A model generated the notes under the pieces. That model saw nothing but the letters and a program-made list of their open reading frames with translations, did no database searches and was not told where the DNA came from. The translations under genes and the position numbers were made by a program. A stretch of DNA of 62,268 nt from Bacteroidota bacterium (GTDB lineage Bacteria > Bacteroidota > Bacteroidia > Sphingobacteriales > Sphingobacteriaceae), in assembly GCA_013286235.1 (NCBI GenBank), contig JABDGE010000012.1:1-62268 (forward strand), read 5' to 3'. Of this stretch, positions 27,503 to 35,440 are shown piece after piece; position 1 is the first letter of the stretch; the number at the start of each line of letters is the position of its first letter.

Positions 27503-28294
27503 TCAGACAGTCACCGGCTCAGTTTGTGCGAGTAGTTCCTGATAAACTGCATCCCAAAGGGCCATGCGCTGCTGCAGCGCGGCCAGCGTTGCCTCTTCCA
27601 CCTCCAGCCATTTGGCTTCATTCGTGCCGCAAAGTTCGGCGGTCATTTCCATTGTCAGGTGGCTGTGGTGTTCGCCGTCCACTTCGATGTGCCTGTCGAG
27701 GTAATATTTAAATTCGGAAACCTGGCCGGGAAATTTATCGTTCAGCTCATTCACCATGGAAAGGAACATATTGGGGATAAGGTCTTCGCGGCCAAAGGTG
27801 AATACCGCTGCCTGTACATGCGGTTTCCCGCTGTTGATGACGCTAAAAGTGTATTCGACAAATTCACGTGCGGCAGCGGGAACATCCGCCGCGTCGAAAG
27901 CAGTGGAAAAGTCGCGGGATTGTTGCAGCACTTCGATAAATTTCAGGAAAGCAACCGGCTGCACGCCACATTGCTGCATGGCCTGCAAATACAATTCATA
28001 ATGGCTCATCCGGTTTCCGCAGCTGTCCACGTCGCTTTCCTCGCCAGTGACGATCTCGTTAATTATATACCGTGTATTGGCCGAGCCAACAGGAAACCAG
28101 GGCACCAAGGTACAGGTGAGGTTGTTTTGCAGCGCCTTTAGCAGCGACATGAAATCCCACACCGCATAAATATGGTAATTCATAAAAACCGCCAGGTCGT
28201 CGAGGGTGCTGATACGCTCAAAAACGTGATGATTAATGATTTGCTGCCGGATGGGGTTGATGGCTGATTGAAGCTTTTGAATAGATGCCTGCAT
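27503..28294 (-). CDS. DUF3050 protein (haem-oxygenase-like fold)
   Basis: A 263-residue helical protein of the DUF3050 family. IINHHVFERISTLDDLAVFMNYHIYAVWDFM contains several histidines of the predicted di-metal core (given here in parts: HHVFERI, FMNYHIYAVWDF), and HIEVDGEHHSHLTMEM supplies more. Such proteins resemble haem-oxygenase-like di-iron enzymes. The reaction is unknown. It is preceded by its own TACATTTG box and has no partner gene. Confidence 0.83.
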   Translation of the reverse strand: MQASIQKLQSAINPIRQQIINHHVFERISTLDDLAVFMNYHIYAVWDFMSLLKALQNNLTCTLVPWFPVGSANTRYIINEIVTGEESDVDSCGNRMSHYELYLQAMQQCGVQPVAFLKFIEVLQQSRDFSTAFDAADVPAAAREFVEYTFSVINSGKPHVQAAVFTFGREDLIPNMFLSMVNELNDKFPGQVSEFKYYLDRHIEVDGEHHSHLTMEMTAELCGTNEAKWLEVEEATLAALQQRMALWDAVYQELLAQTEPVTV

Positions 28295-28311
28295 GTTTTA
28301 TTTTCCAGGCG

Positions 28312-28319
28312 CAAATGTA
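28312..28319 (-). promoter_or_regulatory. TAnnTTTG promoter box of the DUF3050 gene
   Basis: TACATTTG on the minus strand, 17 bases before the ATG at 28294. Confidence 0.5.
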
Positions 28320-28420
28320 AGATTTTGATCGAACCAGCGATAAAATGAAAACTATATGGAATGGGTTTAGCGGGATTATGAGAAAATGATGACGTGCGGA
28401 AGTACGGCTTGTTATCGAAA

Positions 28421-28564
28421 TCAGGTATTTTTTATTGCTTCTTTAATGACTTGTTTATCCTGATCCCTACGCCTGCCGGATGTATAGCGTTTATACCATC
28501 CCCTAACATGTTTTGCCCATTCGCCGTTTAGAATGGAATTTTGTTTATTGCCAACCTGTGCCAT
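28421..28564 (-). CDS. small basic protein, 47 residues
   Basis: An ATG at 28564 opens a 47-codon frame to TGA 28423-28421 in a gap otherwise empty. The product begins MAQVGNKQNSILNGEWAKHV and continues RGWYKRYTSGRRRDQDK and VIKEAIKN. It is strongly basic with conserved-looking W and Y residues in an amphipathic helix. The composition is protein-like and unlike random translation. I believe similar short proteins occur in relatives but cannot verify it. Nucleic-acid or ribosome binding would fit the charge; this is inference. Confidence 0.55.
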   Translation of the reverse strand: MAQVGNKQNSILNGEWAKHVRGWYKRYTSGRRRDQDKQVIKEAIKNT

Positions 28565-28650
28565 AGTTTTTAATTAATTATGGGCGAATTGTCCGATGCT
28601 CGTCATAATGAGGTATTCGTCCTTTGGAAACCAGTCTAATACCGGCCTAA

Positions 28651-28690
28651 AATAAAAAAACTTCCGAAGTTTCGAAAACTTCGGAAGTTT
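28651..28690 (-). terminator. intrinsic terminator of the M1 peptidase gene
   Basis: A perfect 15-bp stem (28658-28672 with 28676-28690) with a CGA loop. On the minus strand it is followed by TTTTTTTATT. It lies about 30 bases after the stop of the peptidase gene. Confidence 0.9.
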
Positions 28691-28722
28691 AACTTATGTG
28701 TTGTTTATGTCAGGGACTATGG

Positions 28723-31119
28723 TTACTTCCCGCTGCCCACCTGCATCGGGTTAACAACCCCGGTTGCGCCGCCACGGGCACCGGCTGCTGCTCTTTGCTT
28801 AAATACCTGGAACTTTGACGGCTCCGGCAGTTTGCCCCAATAGTTGTTACTTTCGTCGATATCGCAGGTTTCGCGGTATGGGTCGAGCTGGATGGAGGTT
28901 ACTTCCTTATCCTGCACGTAGAATTTGGATACATGTTTTTCATTCAGGCGCCAGATCTGTGCAGGAATGCGGTCAATGGCCTTTGTGCCATCGGCATAAG
29001 TAAACTGCACGATGATCGGCATCACCAAACCACCCTTGTTGCTGAAGTTAAGCTCGTAGAAATATTTGTTGGCAAACTTTGCTTTTTCTTCATCGGTAAA
29101 AGGTTCCGGAGCACTGTTTGCAGCGTTCTTGGCAGTTGTAAAATCCCTGAATTTTGAGCTGTCGACGGATGCCAGGCCGCGGTCGTACTTCCAGTAAAAG
29201 TCGCGGACAATGGTATCCTTGTCAACATAGAATTGTATGGTTTTATCCTCACGGTTCCTGATCTTGGAGATATCCTCGTAGTTATTTACCGCCGGAGGCG
29301 CCACTTTGGTTTGTGCCTGTGCAGTGCGGCTAAACGTTGGCGGCAGGTTGCCGTTCATATCCGCGCGGGCCACTTTTACCGAATCGAGTGCGATGTCGCA
29401 GGGGTCGGTGCCATAGAACCAGCCACGCCAGAACCAATCCAGGTTTTCGCCGCTGGCATCTTCCATCGTACGGAAGAAATCGGAAGGGGTTGGGTGTTTG
29501 AATTCCCAGCGGCGTGCATATTCTTTAAACGCAAAATCGAACAGCTGACGGCCCATGATGGTTTCGCGCAGGATGTTCAGCGCAGTGGCCGGTTTGGTAT
29601 ATGCATTCGGGCCGAAGCGGACAATATCTTCGGAGTTGGTCATGATAGGCTCCAGTTCGTCTTTTGGCAGCTTCATGTAATCGACCTGGGTATAAGCTGC
29701 ACCTTTTTTGCTGGGGTACTTGTTGTCCCAAAGCTCTTCGGCCAAATATTCCAGGAAAGAGTTGATGCCCTCATCCATCCAGGTCCACTGCCGTTCGTCG
29801 CTGTTTACGATCATCGGAAAGAAGTTATGGCCTACTTCGTGGATGATCACACCGATCATGCCGTTTTTGGTGCTTTCGCTGTAGGTGCCGTCTTTTTCGG
29901 TCCGGCCATAGTTAAAGCAGATCATCGGGTATTCCATCCCGTTTGATGCCTCAACGCTTTGCGCTACCGGGTAAGGGAAAGGGAAAGTAAAATGCGAATA
30001 GGTTTTAACCGTGTGGGCTACCAGCCGGGTGGAATATTTGGCATACAGGCCATAAGCCTCTTTACCATAATAGCTCATGCACATTACTTTTTTGCCTTCC
30101 ACGTCCTGGCCCATGCCGTCCCAGATAAATTTACGGGAGGATGTCCAGGCAAAATCGCGCACGTTATTGGCCTGGAAAACCCAGGTTTTTGTGGCTGTGC
30201 TGGGATGGCTTTCTTTGTAGGTGGCTTCAGGCAGTGTAACCATTTGCACCGGTACGGCTGATGTTTTTGCTTGTGTATAACGCGCTAACTCCTTTGGTGA
30301 TAAAACAGCCTCATAGTTCTGGCATTCGCCGGTACCGCCTACGATGTGGTCGGCCGGAACGGTCATCTGCACATGGAAGTTACCAAAGGTGAGCGCAAAC
30401 TCGCCGCGGCCGGTAAACTGGTGGTTTTGCCAGCCCTGGAAATCGCTGTAAACGCACATGCGCGGGTACCATTGGGTCATGGTAAATAAGTAATTGCCAT
30501 CGCCGGGGAAAAATTCATAGCCGCCGCGGCCGCCCTGTACCATCCTGTCGGTGATCTTGTAATACCATTTTACATGGAACAGCATGTGCTCGCCTGGTTT
30601 TAACGGTGATGCGATGTCGAGCCGCATCATCGTTTTGTTGATAGTATAAGGGATATCTTTCCCCAGGGCATCGGTAATGCTCAGTATTTTATCGCCAAAG
30701 CCGTTATCATCTGTCGATATAACCGCACGCTGCAAAGCAGTGGTGGTCGCCACCTTCGGCATGGTGGTGCTGCTTTGGTAATTGGCATTGTTCAGGTTGT
30801 TGTGCTGATTCTCATCCAACTGCATCCAAACATAGTCCAGCGGGTCGGGCGAGTTGTTATAATAGGTGATGGTTTCCGAGCCCGTCAGCTTGAGGTTTTT
30901 CTCGTCGAGCTGGCATTTAATGTCGTAATCCGCCCGCTGTTGCCAGTATTTTGCGCCGGGGGCGCCGCTGGCGGTGCGCTGCTCGTTTGGCGTTGGCATT
31001 ATGGTGCCCAACTGCTCAAACTTGTTACCGTGGTTGCTGCCGGGGTTGTTCTGGATGTCCTGCGCAAAGGCGGCGCCGGCGCATGTAACCGAAACGAGTA
31101 GTGTAAAGATTTTTTTCAT
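28723..31119 (-). CDS. secreted M1-family metallopeptidase
   Basis: A 798-residue aminopeptidase-like zinc enzyme. MKKIFTLLVSVTCAGAAFAQ is a signal peptide. The M1 core shows NGMEYPM (393-399, the GAMEN equivalent), HEVGH at 427-431 and the third zinc ligand E450 in WMDEGINSF. The N-terminal beta domain (60-320) is normal, and the C-terminal part ends with a Gly/Ala-rich low-complexity stretch. It removes amino acids from peptides in the periplasm. It lies next to HupE/UreJ and DUF6702 genes, a neighbourhood I know from other Bacteroidota. Confidence 0.93.
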   Translation of the reverse strand: MKKIFTLLVSVTCAGAAFAQDIQNNPGSNHGNKFEQLGTIMPTPNEQRTASGAPGAKYWQQRADYDIKCQLDEKNLKLTGSETITYYNNSPDPLDYVWMQLDENQHNNLNNANYQSSTTMPKVATTTALQRAVISTDDNGFGDKILSITDALGKDIPYTINKTMMRLDIASPLKPGEHMLFHVKWYYKITDRMVQGGRGGYEFFPGDGNYLFTMTQWYPRMCVYSDFQGWQNHQFTGRGEFALTFGNFHVQMTVPADHIVGGTGECQNYEAVLSPKELARYTQAKTSAVPVQMVTLPEATYKESHPSTATKTWVFQANNVRDFAWTSSRKFIWDGMGQDVEGKKVMCMSYYGKEAYGLYAKYSTRLVAHTVKTYSHFTFPFPYPVAQSVEASNGMEYPMICFNYGRTEKDGTYSESTKNGMIGVIIHEVGHNFFPMIVNSDERQWTWMDEGINSFLEYLAEELWDNKYPSKKGAAYTQVDYMKLPKDELEPIMTNSEDIVRFGPNAYTKPATALNILRETIMGRQLFDFAFKEYARRWEFKHPTPSDFFRTMEDASGENLDWFWRGWFYGTDPCDIALDSVKVARADMNGNLPPTFSRTAQAQTKVAPPAVNNYEDISKIRNREDKTIQFYVDKDTIVRDFYWKYDRGLASVDSSKFRDFTTAKNAANSAPEPFTDEEKAKFANKYFYELNFSNKGGLVMPIIVQFTYADGTKAIDRIPAQIWRLNEKHVSKFYVQDKEVTSIQLDPYRETCDIDESNNYWGKLPEPSKFQVFKQRAAAGARGGATGVVNPMQVGSGK

Positions 31120-31217
31120 GGTCGTTACTGCTTATGTGTCGTCTGTTTTATAGGGTATCATTTCCTGCTGCGATGGGCTTAGGGAAAATGACGATATTAT
31201 CTGTTTACCCCTCTAAA

Positions 31218-31239
31218 TCTCCCCTAAATATAGGGGAGA
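31218..31239. terminator. hairpin TCTCCCCTA...TAGGGGAGA
   Basis: A 9-bp perfect stem with loop AAAT, between the HupE/UreJ gene and the M1 gene, followed on the plus strand by CTTTTG. The flanking CCCCTCTAAATCTCCCC is like a repeat often seen in Bacteroidota intergenic DNA, so it may be a repeat rather than a dedicated terminator. Confidence 0.5.
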
Positions 31240-31298
31240 CTTTTGATTGGGGGAATATTTAGTATTTCTTCTTTTTTATTTTACTTCAGTTATATCCA

Positions 31299-31877
31299 TC
31301 AGAACGGCAACCGTTCAAGCGCCATTTTAAGCGATAGTGCAAATACGCCGGCTGAGAGGAAGACGACCCAGTCGCGGCGGTTTATTTTCAGTAAATTTAA
31401 GAACAGAATACTGACAATTAAAATGATTGCCACACAAAATATTTGCCCGGCTTCCAAACCGATATTAAACCCAAAAAGGCCCCATCCGATGGTTTGGTCC
31501 GAGGCCAGCATGATACGGATCGCATTGGCGAAGCCCATGCCGTGAATGAGCCCGAAAAACAAGGCAAGATAATAATTTATCCGGGCGCTTTTGCCTTTGT
31601 TATCCACCTGGATCACATTATTTAACGCTGTAATAAAAATGGTACATGGGATCAGGAATTCAACCCATTTGCTGGGGAAACGGATGATATCATATACACT
31701 TAGCGCCAGGGTAAGTGAATGGCCGATGGTGAACGCCGTTACGAGGATCAACACCTTTTTGATATCACGGATAGAATACACACAGGCCAGAGCCAAAACG
31801 AAAAGCTGGTGATCAAGCGCATCGCGGCTGATGATGTGCTCCCAGCCCATCTTGAAATAAAAAGCAAAGTCGGACAT
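31299..31877 (-). CDS. HupE/UreJ-family membrane protein
   Basis: A 192-residue protein with about six membrane segments. GWEHIISRDALDHQLFV near the start, TAFTIGHSLTLALSVYD and FFGLIHGMGFANA are the histidine-bearing loops conserved in the HupE/UreJ family, which has been linked to nickel or cobalt uptake. No hydrogenase or urease genes are nearby, so another metal or role is possible. It is divergent from the DUF6702 gene across 65 bases that contain the palindrome CCTAATTTAGG (31899-31909), and it reads toward the M1 gene. Confidence 0.85.
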   Translation of the reverse strand: MSDFAFYFKMGWEHIISRDALDHQLFVLALACVYSIRDIKKVLILVTAFTIGHSLTLALSVYDIIRFPSKWVEFLIPCTIFITALNNVIQVDNKGKSARINYYLALFFGLIHGMGFANAIRIMLASDQTIGWGLFGFNIGLEAGQIFCVAIILIVSILFLNLLKINRRDWVVFLSAGVFALSLKMALERLPF

Positions 31878-31942
31878 TACGTATTGCGCATTGAAACGCC
31901 TAATTTAGGACGATTTTTTAACACCGGAAACTGCGAAAAGAC

Positions 31943-32533
31943 ATGGGTGCATTTATTGTTAAACCGCTATTATATTGTTACATTTTATTGCTGGCTGGTT
32001 ATACGCCAGCAGATCATTTGTCAGCGAGCCGGCTGCCTATGGCTTCCCAACCTTCCGATCACCGGCCGGGCATGGCCGACAGGTTTTTGAAACGCCATCC
32101 CATTCACGTCAGCACCAGCAATATCGAGTACAACAAAACGGACGGCAAGCTGGACGTGATCTGCACCTTGTTTACCGATGATTTTGAAGATGCGCTGGCC
32201 AAACAATACCACGCCAAAACCGACCTCACCAAACAGGAAATGCACACAGCCATGGATGAACTGGTGAAAAAATACATTGCCGCCAACCTGGATATACAGG
32301 CGGACGACCGCAGCGTTAAGCTCAATTACCTGGGCTACGAGATCAACAGGGAAGCGACGGATGTGTATTTTGAATCGGACCAGTTGCCTCCGGTTAAAAA
32401 GGTGGATGTGGCCGTAAGCCTGCTTTACAGCCTCTTTGATGACGAGATGAACATCGTGCACATTATCGTTGGCGGCGTAAGGAAAAGTGAGAAGGTGAAT
32501 TACCCGGATAAGAAGGTGGAGCAGGTGTTTTGA
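31943..32533 (+). CDS. DUF6702-family secreted protein
   Basis: 196 residues with a signal-peptide-like start (MGAFIVKPLLYCYILLLAGY). RHPIHVSTSNIEYNKTDGKLDV, an all-beta segment and VDVAVSLLYSLFDDEMNIVHI are typical of DUF6702, a family that occurs beside HupE/UreJ and M1 genes. Function unknown. The last 32 bases, including the TGA, are repeated 1.2 kb downstream at 33748-33779, so the stop region seems to have served as an insertion site. Confidence 0.82.
   Translation: MGAFIVKPLLYCYILLLAGYTPADHLSASRLPMASQPSDHRPGMADRFLKRHPIHVSTSNIEYNKTDGKLDVICTLFTDDFEDALAKQYHAKTDLTKQEMHTAMDELVKKYIAANLDIQADDRSVKLNYLGYEINREATDVYFESDQLPPVKKVDVAVSLLYSLFDDEMNIVHIIVGGVRKSEKVNYPDKKVEQVF
32502..32533 (+). repeat. 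left 32-bp direct repeat flanking the GNAT-like/HigA-like cassette
   Basis: The 3' end of the DUF6702 gene, with core GATAAGAAGGTGGAGCAGG and TGTTTTGA. It matches 33748-33779 in 31 of 32 positions. Confidence 0.9.
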
Positions 32534-32545
32534 CATGCGGGGCTG

Positions 32546-32586
32546 ATCGCCAATAAATTATACAATTTGTATAATTTATTGGCGAT
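32546..32586. promoter_or_regulatory. 41-bp perfect palindrome
   Basis: Twenty-base arms (ATCGCCAATAAATTATACAA and its complement) around a single central T. It starts 13 bases inside the left direct repeat and ends 50 bases before the GNAT-like gene. The centre TATACAATTTGTATA is a good helix-turn-helix operator shape. It could equally be a recombination site or a terminator of the DUF6702 gene. The TAATTTCG at 32586-32593, one base off the -7 consensus, would place it at the promoter. Confidence 0.75.
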
Positions 32587-32636
32587 AATTTCGTATATTA
32601 GTGTTTTAATTAAGATCGGAGAAATTATGCCGAAGA

Positions 32637-33152
32637 ATGGATGTTAAAATTATTAGCGTTGCGACAAACGGTGAAGTAAAGGCAATTATTAAGCCGGGCA
32701 AAGCAACTCAGCTTCCCTCCATGCACGATAATTGGAGGTTTAATTTTGATAAACAGATCAGAAAACTAGCCAATGCAACAGCATATGTACTGGTTACCGA
32801 AGAAACTCCAGAAATCGTAGAGGGGTGTATGATTTTCCAAATGGTGGATAAGATAAGGCCCAACATGGCTTTTGTTGAGATTGCGCCCCATAATAAAGTT
32901 AATGAAAGAAAATATAATCATGTAGCGGGATGCTTAATAGCTTATGCTTTTCTGCGGACGTTAATAGAAGGTAAGGGTGATTATAATGGTATTTTATTTC
33001 TCGACGTTTTAGAGGAACGAAAAGAAGATCAGCAAAAATTAATGAATCTGTATACCCAAAAATACAATGCAAAAATATTTAGAGGAACAAGAATGGTGAT
33101 TGCCGACGACGATGGGCACGACTTGATAAAAAGATATCTTGAAGCAAGATAA
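32637..33152 (+). CDS. GNAT-fold-like protein, candidate toxin
   Basis: 171 residues, no signal peptide. The second half has GNAT topology: strand NMAFVEIAP (76-84), a loop and helix HVAGCLIAYAFLRTLI (95-110) where acetyl-CoA would bind, strand GILFLDV (118-124), helix KLMNLYTQKYNA (134-145) and a final strand IFRGTRMVI. The pyrophosphate loop Q/RxxGxG/A is not canonical, so activity is uncertain. It is followed after 33 bases by a HigA-like gene, a toxin-then-antitoxin order. GNAT toxins of known systems acetylate aminoacyl-tRNA; that role is inferred only. The DNA is clearly more AT-rich than the flanks. Confidence 0.6.
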   Translation: MDVKIISVATNGEVKAIIKPGKATQLPSMHDNWRFNFDKQIRKLANATAYVLVTEETPEIVEGCMIFQMVDKIRPNMAFVEIAPHNKVNERKYNHVAGCLIAYAFLRTLIEGKGDYNGILFLDVLEERKEDQQKLMNLYTQKYNAKIFRGTRMVIADDDGHDLIKRYLEAR

Positions 33153-33185
33153 AACAACATTATTGAATTGTAAATAAATATCGAA

Positions 33186-33695
33186 ATGGCTAAAGTTGAA
33201 AAAGAGCATAAAGACTTTAATTTAGAATTTAAGGTAAATGACGGTCAAAAGTGGAGCAAGGAGAAATTGGCTGAAACAGATGAGATTGCGAAAGAAATAG
33301 CGGGCAATCGTACACCTGAAATGAAATTAAAAAATCGGATGCTTTCAATCAGGTACCGAATGGAGGAATACCTGCAAAATCAGGAGATTAAGGATGATAA
33401 TCTGGTCAGCCTCGATCTTTGGCTTAAGGATTATCTTAAGGCGCTAAATCTCACCCAAAAGAGATTTGCAGAACTTATTGAAAACCGAGATGGTAATCTT
33501 AAAAAATATTTAATTGGTGAACGCCGGTTCAGTACAGACCTGGCAATGAAGTTTGGTCATTTCTTCCATACTAAACCCGACTTGTGGTTGAATATACAGA
33601 TCAAGAATGACGTATTGTCACTTAACAAAAAGAAGGAAACAGCCACCAAATACGAAAAGTATGATTATGAAAAAGCAATGGAATGTCAGGATTAA
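33186..33695 (+). CDS. HigA-like XRE-family antitoxin
   Basis: 169 residues. The DNA-binding domain is in residues 75-140: LKALNLTQKRFAELIENRDGN and FSTDLAMKFGHFFHTKPDLWLNIQ, the latter being the HigA/VapI signature. The first 70 residues are charged and helical and may bind the partner protein. It probably represses the cassette promoter through the 41-bp palindrome upstream. It lies within the direct-repeat-bounded, AT-rich segment. The partner is the GNAT-like protein just upstream. Confidence 0.78.
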   Translation: MAKVEKEHKDFNLEFKVNDGQKWSKEKLAETDEIAKEIAGNRTPEMKLKNRMLSIRYRMEEYLQNQEIKDDNLVSLDLWLKDYLKALNLTQKRFAELIENRDGNLKKYLIGERRFSTDLAMKFGHFFHTKPDLWLNIQIKNDVLSLNKKKETATKYEKYDYEKAMECQD

Positions 33696-33747
33696 ATCGA
33701 TTCGGTTAACAAGTTGGGATAAACATTAGCCTTCTGCCGCTTATTTG

Positions 33748-33779
33748 ACCCTGATAAGAAGGTGGAGCAGGTGTTTTGA
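33748..33779 (+). repeat. right 32-bp direct repeat flanking the cassette
   Basis: A second copy of the DUF6702 gene end (31/32 identical to 32502-32533), including a TGA, but with no matching gene body in front of it. It lies 52 bases after the HigA-like stop. Confidence 0.9.
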
Positions 33780-33866
33780 AGTGAAATAATACAGGATGGG
33801 TATGTCCTTCAGGCGGAAACCGAAAGCAATCTTGTCATTAAATCGCTAATAACAAGAGGCATTATT

Positions 33867-33874
33867 TATTTTTG
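33867..33874 (+). promoter_or_regulatory. TAnnTTTG promoter box
   Basis: TATTTTTG, 67 bases before the ATG of the 50-residue membrane protein. Confidence 0.45.
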
Positions 33875-33941
33875 TGACAAGGTGACCAAATGAAGATGCT
33901 TAATCGCCAAATGCCATTTCTATAAATTAAAAATCCATATC

Positions 33942-34094
33942 ATGCAAGTTACATTGTCAATTATCATAGCCATCGCGGGATTTTTGATTGCCTGTTTTTT
34001 TACTTATAAAGCCTATGTCGTTGCAAAAAAATCTGCCGAAGATGAAATATCCCACCATAGGCAGTTGGACAAAAAATATACACTTGGCGAATGA
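33942..34094 (+). CDS. small single-pass membrane protein, 50 residues
   Basis: ATG 33942 to TGA 34092-34094. The product has an N-terminal membrane helix (LSIIIAIAGFLIACFFTY) and a charged tail (KKSAEDEISHHRQLDKKY). A promoter box lies upstream and nothing else occupies the region between the cassette and the hydroxyproline genes. The function is unknown. Confidence 0.5.
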   Translation: MQVTLSIIIAIAGFLIACFFTYKAYVVAKKSAEDEISHHRQLDKKYTLGE

Positions 34095-34176
34095 GAATGA
34101 TTAATAAGTATTACAAAAAAGTGAGATTAATTATTTCAGCCTCATCAACGAGAACGTTAGGCGCGAAATATTTACC

Positions 34177-35424
34177 CTAATCAAACCTATCCACCGAAAA
34201 AATACCCGTATCCATCGTTGGTTTATCGCCATTAAAAGACTCCGCCATTAGTTTGCCGGTGGCCGTCGCCATGGTCAGGCCGATCATGGCATGGCCAGTT
34301 GCTATGCCCAGGTTTTTGTATTTATTGGACAGGCCGATATAAGGCAGTCCATCCGGCGAAACCGGTCGGAAACCGAACCAAACGTCTTTTGGATCGGGCA
34401 GGGGCATTTTAAACTCGGGGAAATATTTGGGAACGGCTTCCACAATGCCTTCCACGCGGTTCATGCTCACCTCTTTGTTGATCTTGCGTACTTCCATGGT
34501 GCCGCCAAAGCGGATACTGCCGTTCATGGGCGTGATGGCTACCCGCGCCTCAGCAAGTATGGCCGGGATCGTCATTTTTTTAACGGGCTTATGGATCATA
34601 AACGAATAGCCTTTGCCCGGCATTAATGGGAGTTTGAGACCCGCAAGCTTTGCGATTGCAGGCGACCATGAGCCCCCGGCCAGCAGATACGCGTCGCCTG
34701 TGTATTCCTTGCCGCCGGCGGTTATGCCGGTTATTTTGTTGTTTTCGTGGCTGATCGCCGTAACTTCCTCGTTGCGCCGAAGCTTAACGCCCGATTGCTC
34801 CAGATGTTTGATGAGGCCCTTCATGAGCATGTTCGGGTAGATGTGCGAATCACAGCGGTAAAGTACCGACCCCAATATATCCATCTCGATACCGGGCTGC
34901 ATCGCGCGGGTTTCTTCGGCCGTCAGGAATTGTGCATCAAGACCCAGTTTGGTTGCTTTCGCTACAAGGTGACGTTCATGCTCCGCAACCTTTTCGGTCT
35001 TAAATAGCACGAAGATGCCTTTGTCCTCTAAACAAAAATCAATGCCCGAATCTTTTTCAAACTGGTGGTATAGCTGGTTACTTAAAACCATCGCATCCCG
35101 TAACCCTCCGGCGGAGCGGTCAACGTGCTTTTGGGTGCAGTTCCTGGCAAACTTTAAGCCCCAGCTGATCAGATCCGGGTTCAGCGCAGGCTTTACATAA
35201 AATGGGCTTTTGTTGTTGAACATCCAGCGGATGCCCTGTCCCACCATGCCGGGTGATGCCAGCGGCACAAAATGGCTCGGTGAGATATAGCCGGCATTGC
35301 CATAGGAACAGTTATCGGTCAGGTCGCCTTTGTCTAAAACATCCACGTCCCAGCCGGATTTCTTCAAATAATATGCGGAAAACAGGCCGATAACCCCACC
35401 GCCGATGATGATTGCTTTACTCAT
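34177..35424 (-). CDS. FAD-dependent D-amino-acid dehydrogenase, likely D-hydroxyproline dehydrogenase
   Basis: A 415-residue DadA-type flavoprotein. AIIIGGGVIGLFSAYYLKKSG is the FAD-binding dinucleotide fold (quoted from residue 4), GNAGYISPSHFVPLASPG is the conserved DadA segment, and GFRPVSPDGLPYIG near residue 350 is the second FAD contact. It oxidises D-amino acids and passes electrons to the respiratory chain. As the last gene of a run with an epimerase of hydroxyproline, a semialdehyde dehydrogenase and a DHDPS-family enzyme, it most likely converts cis-4-hydroxy-D-proline to 1-pyrroline-4-hydroxy-2-carboxylate. It follows the epimerase gene by 16 bases. Confidence 0.87.
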   Translation of the reverse strand: MSKAIIIGGGVIGLFSAYYLKKSGWDVDVLDKGDLTDNCSYGNAGYISPSHFVPLASPGMVGQGIRWMFNNKSPFYVKPALNPDLISWGLKFARNCTQKHVDRSAGGLRDAMVLSNQLYHQFEKDSGIDFCLEDKGIFVLFKTEKVAEHERHLVAKATKLGLDAQFLTAEETRAMQPGIEMDILGSVLYRCDSHIYPNMLMKGLIKHLEQSGVKLRRNEEVTAISHENNKITGITAGGKEYTGDAYLLAGGSWSPAIAKLAGLKLPLMPGKGYSFMIHKPVKKMTIPAILAEARVAITPMNGSIRFGGTMEVRKINKEVSMNRVEGIVEAVPKYFPEFKMPLPDPKDVWFGFRPVSPDGLPYIGLSNKYKNLGIATGHAMIGLTMATATGKLMAESFNGDKPTMDTGIFSVDRFD

Positions 35425-35440
35425 GTGTTGTTGTGTGTGC

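Noticed and set aside
31299..31877. Hydrogenase or urease accessory operon suggested by HupE/UreJ
   Set aside because: No hydrogenase, urease or nickel-handling genes are in the neighbourhood; the family is common beside DUF6702 and M1 genes without them.
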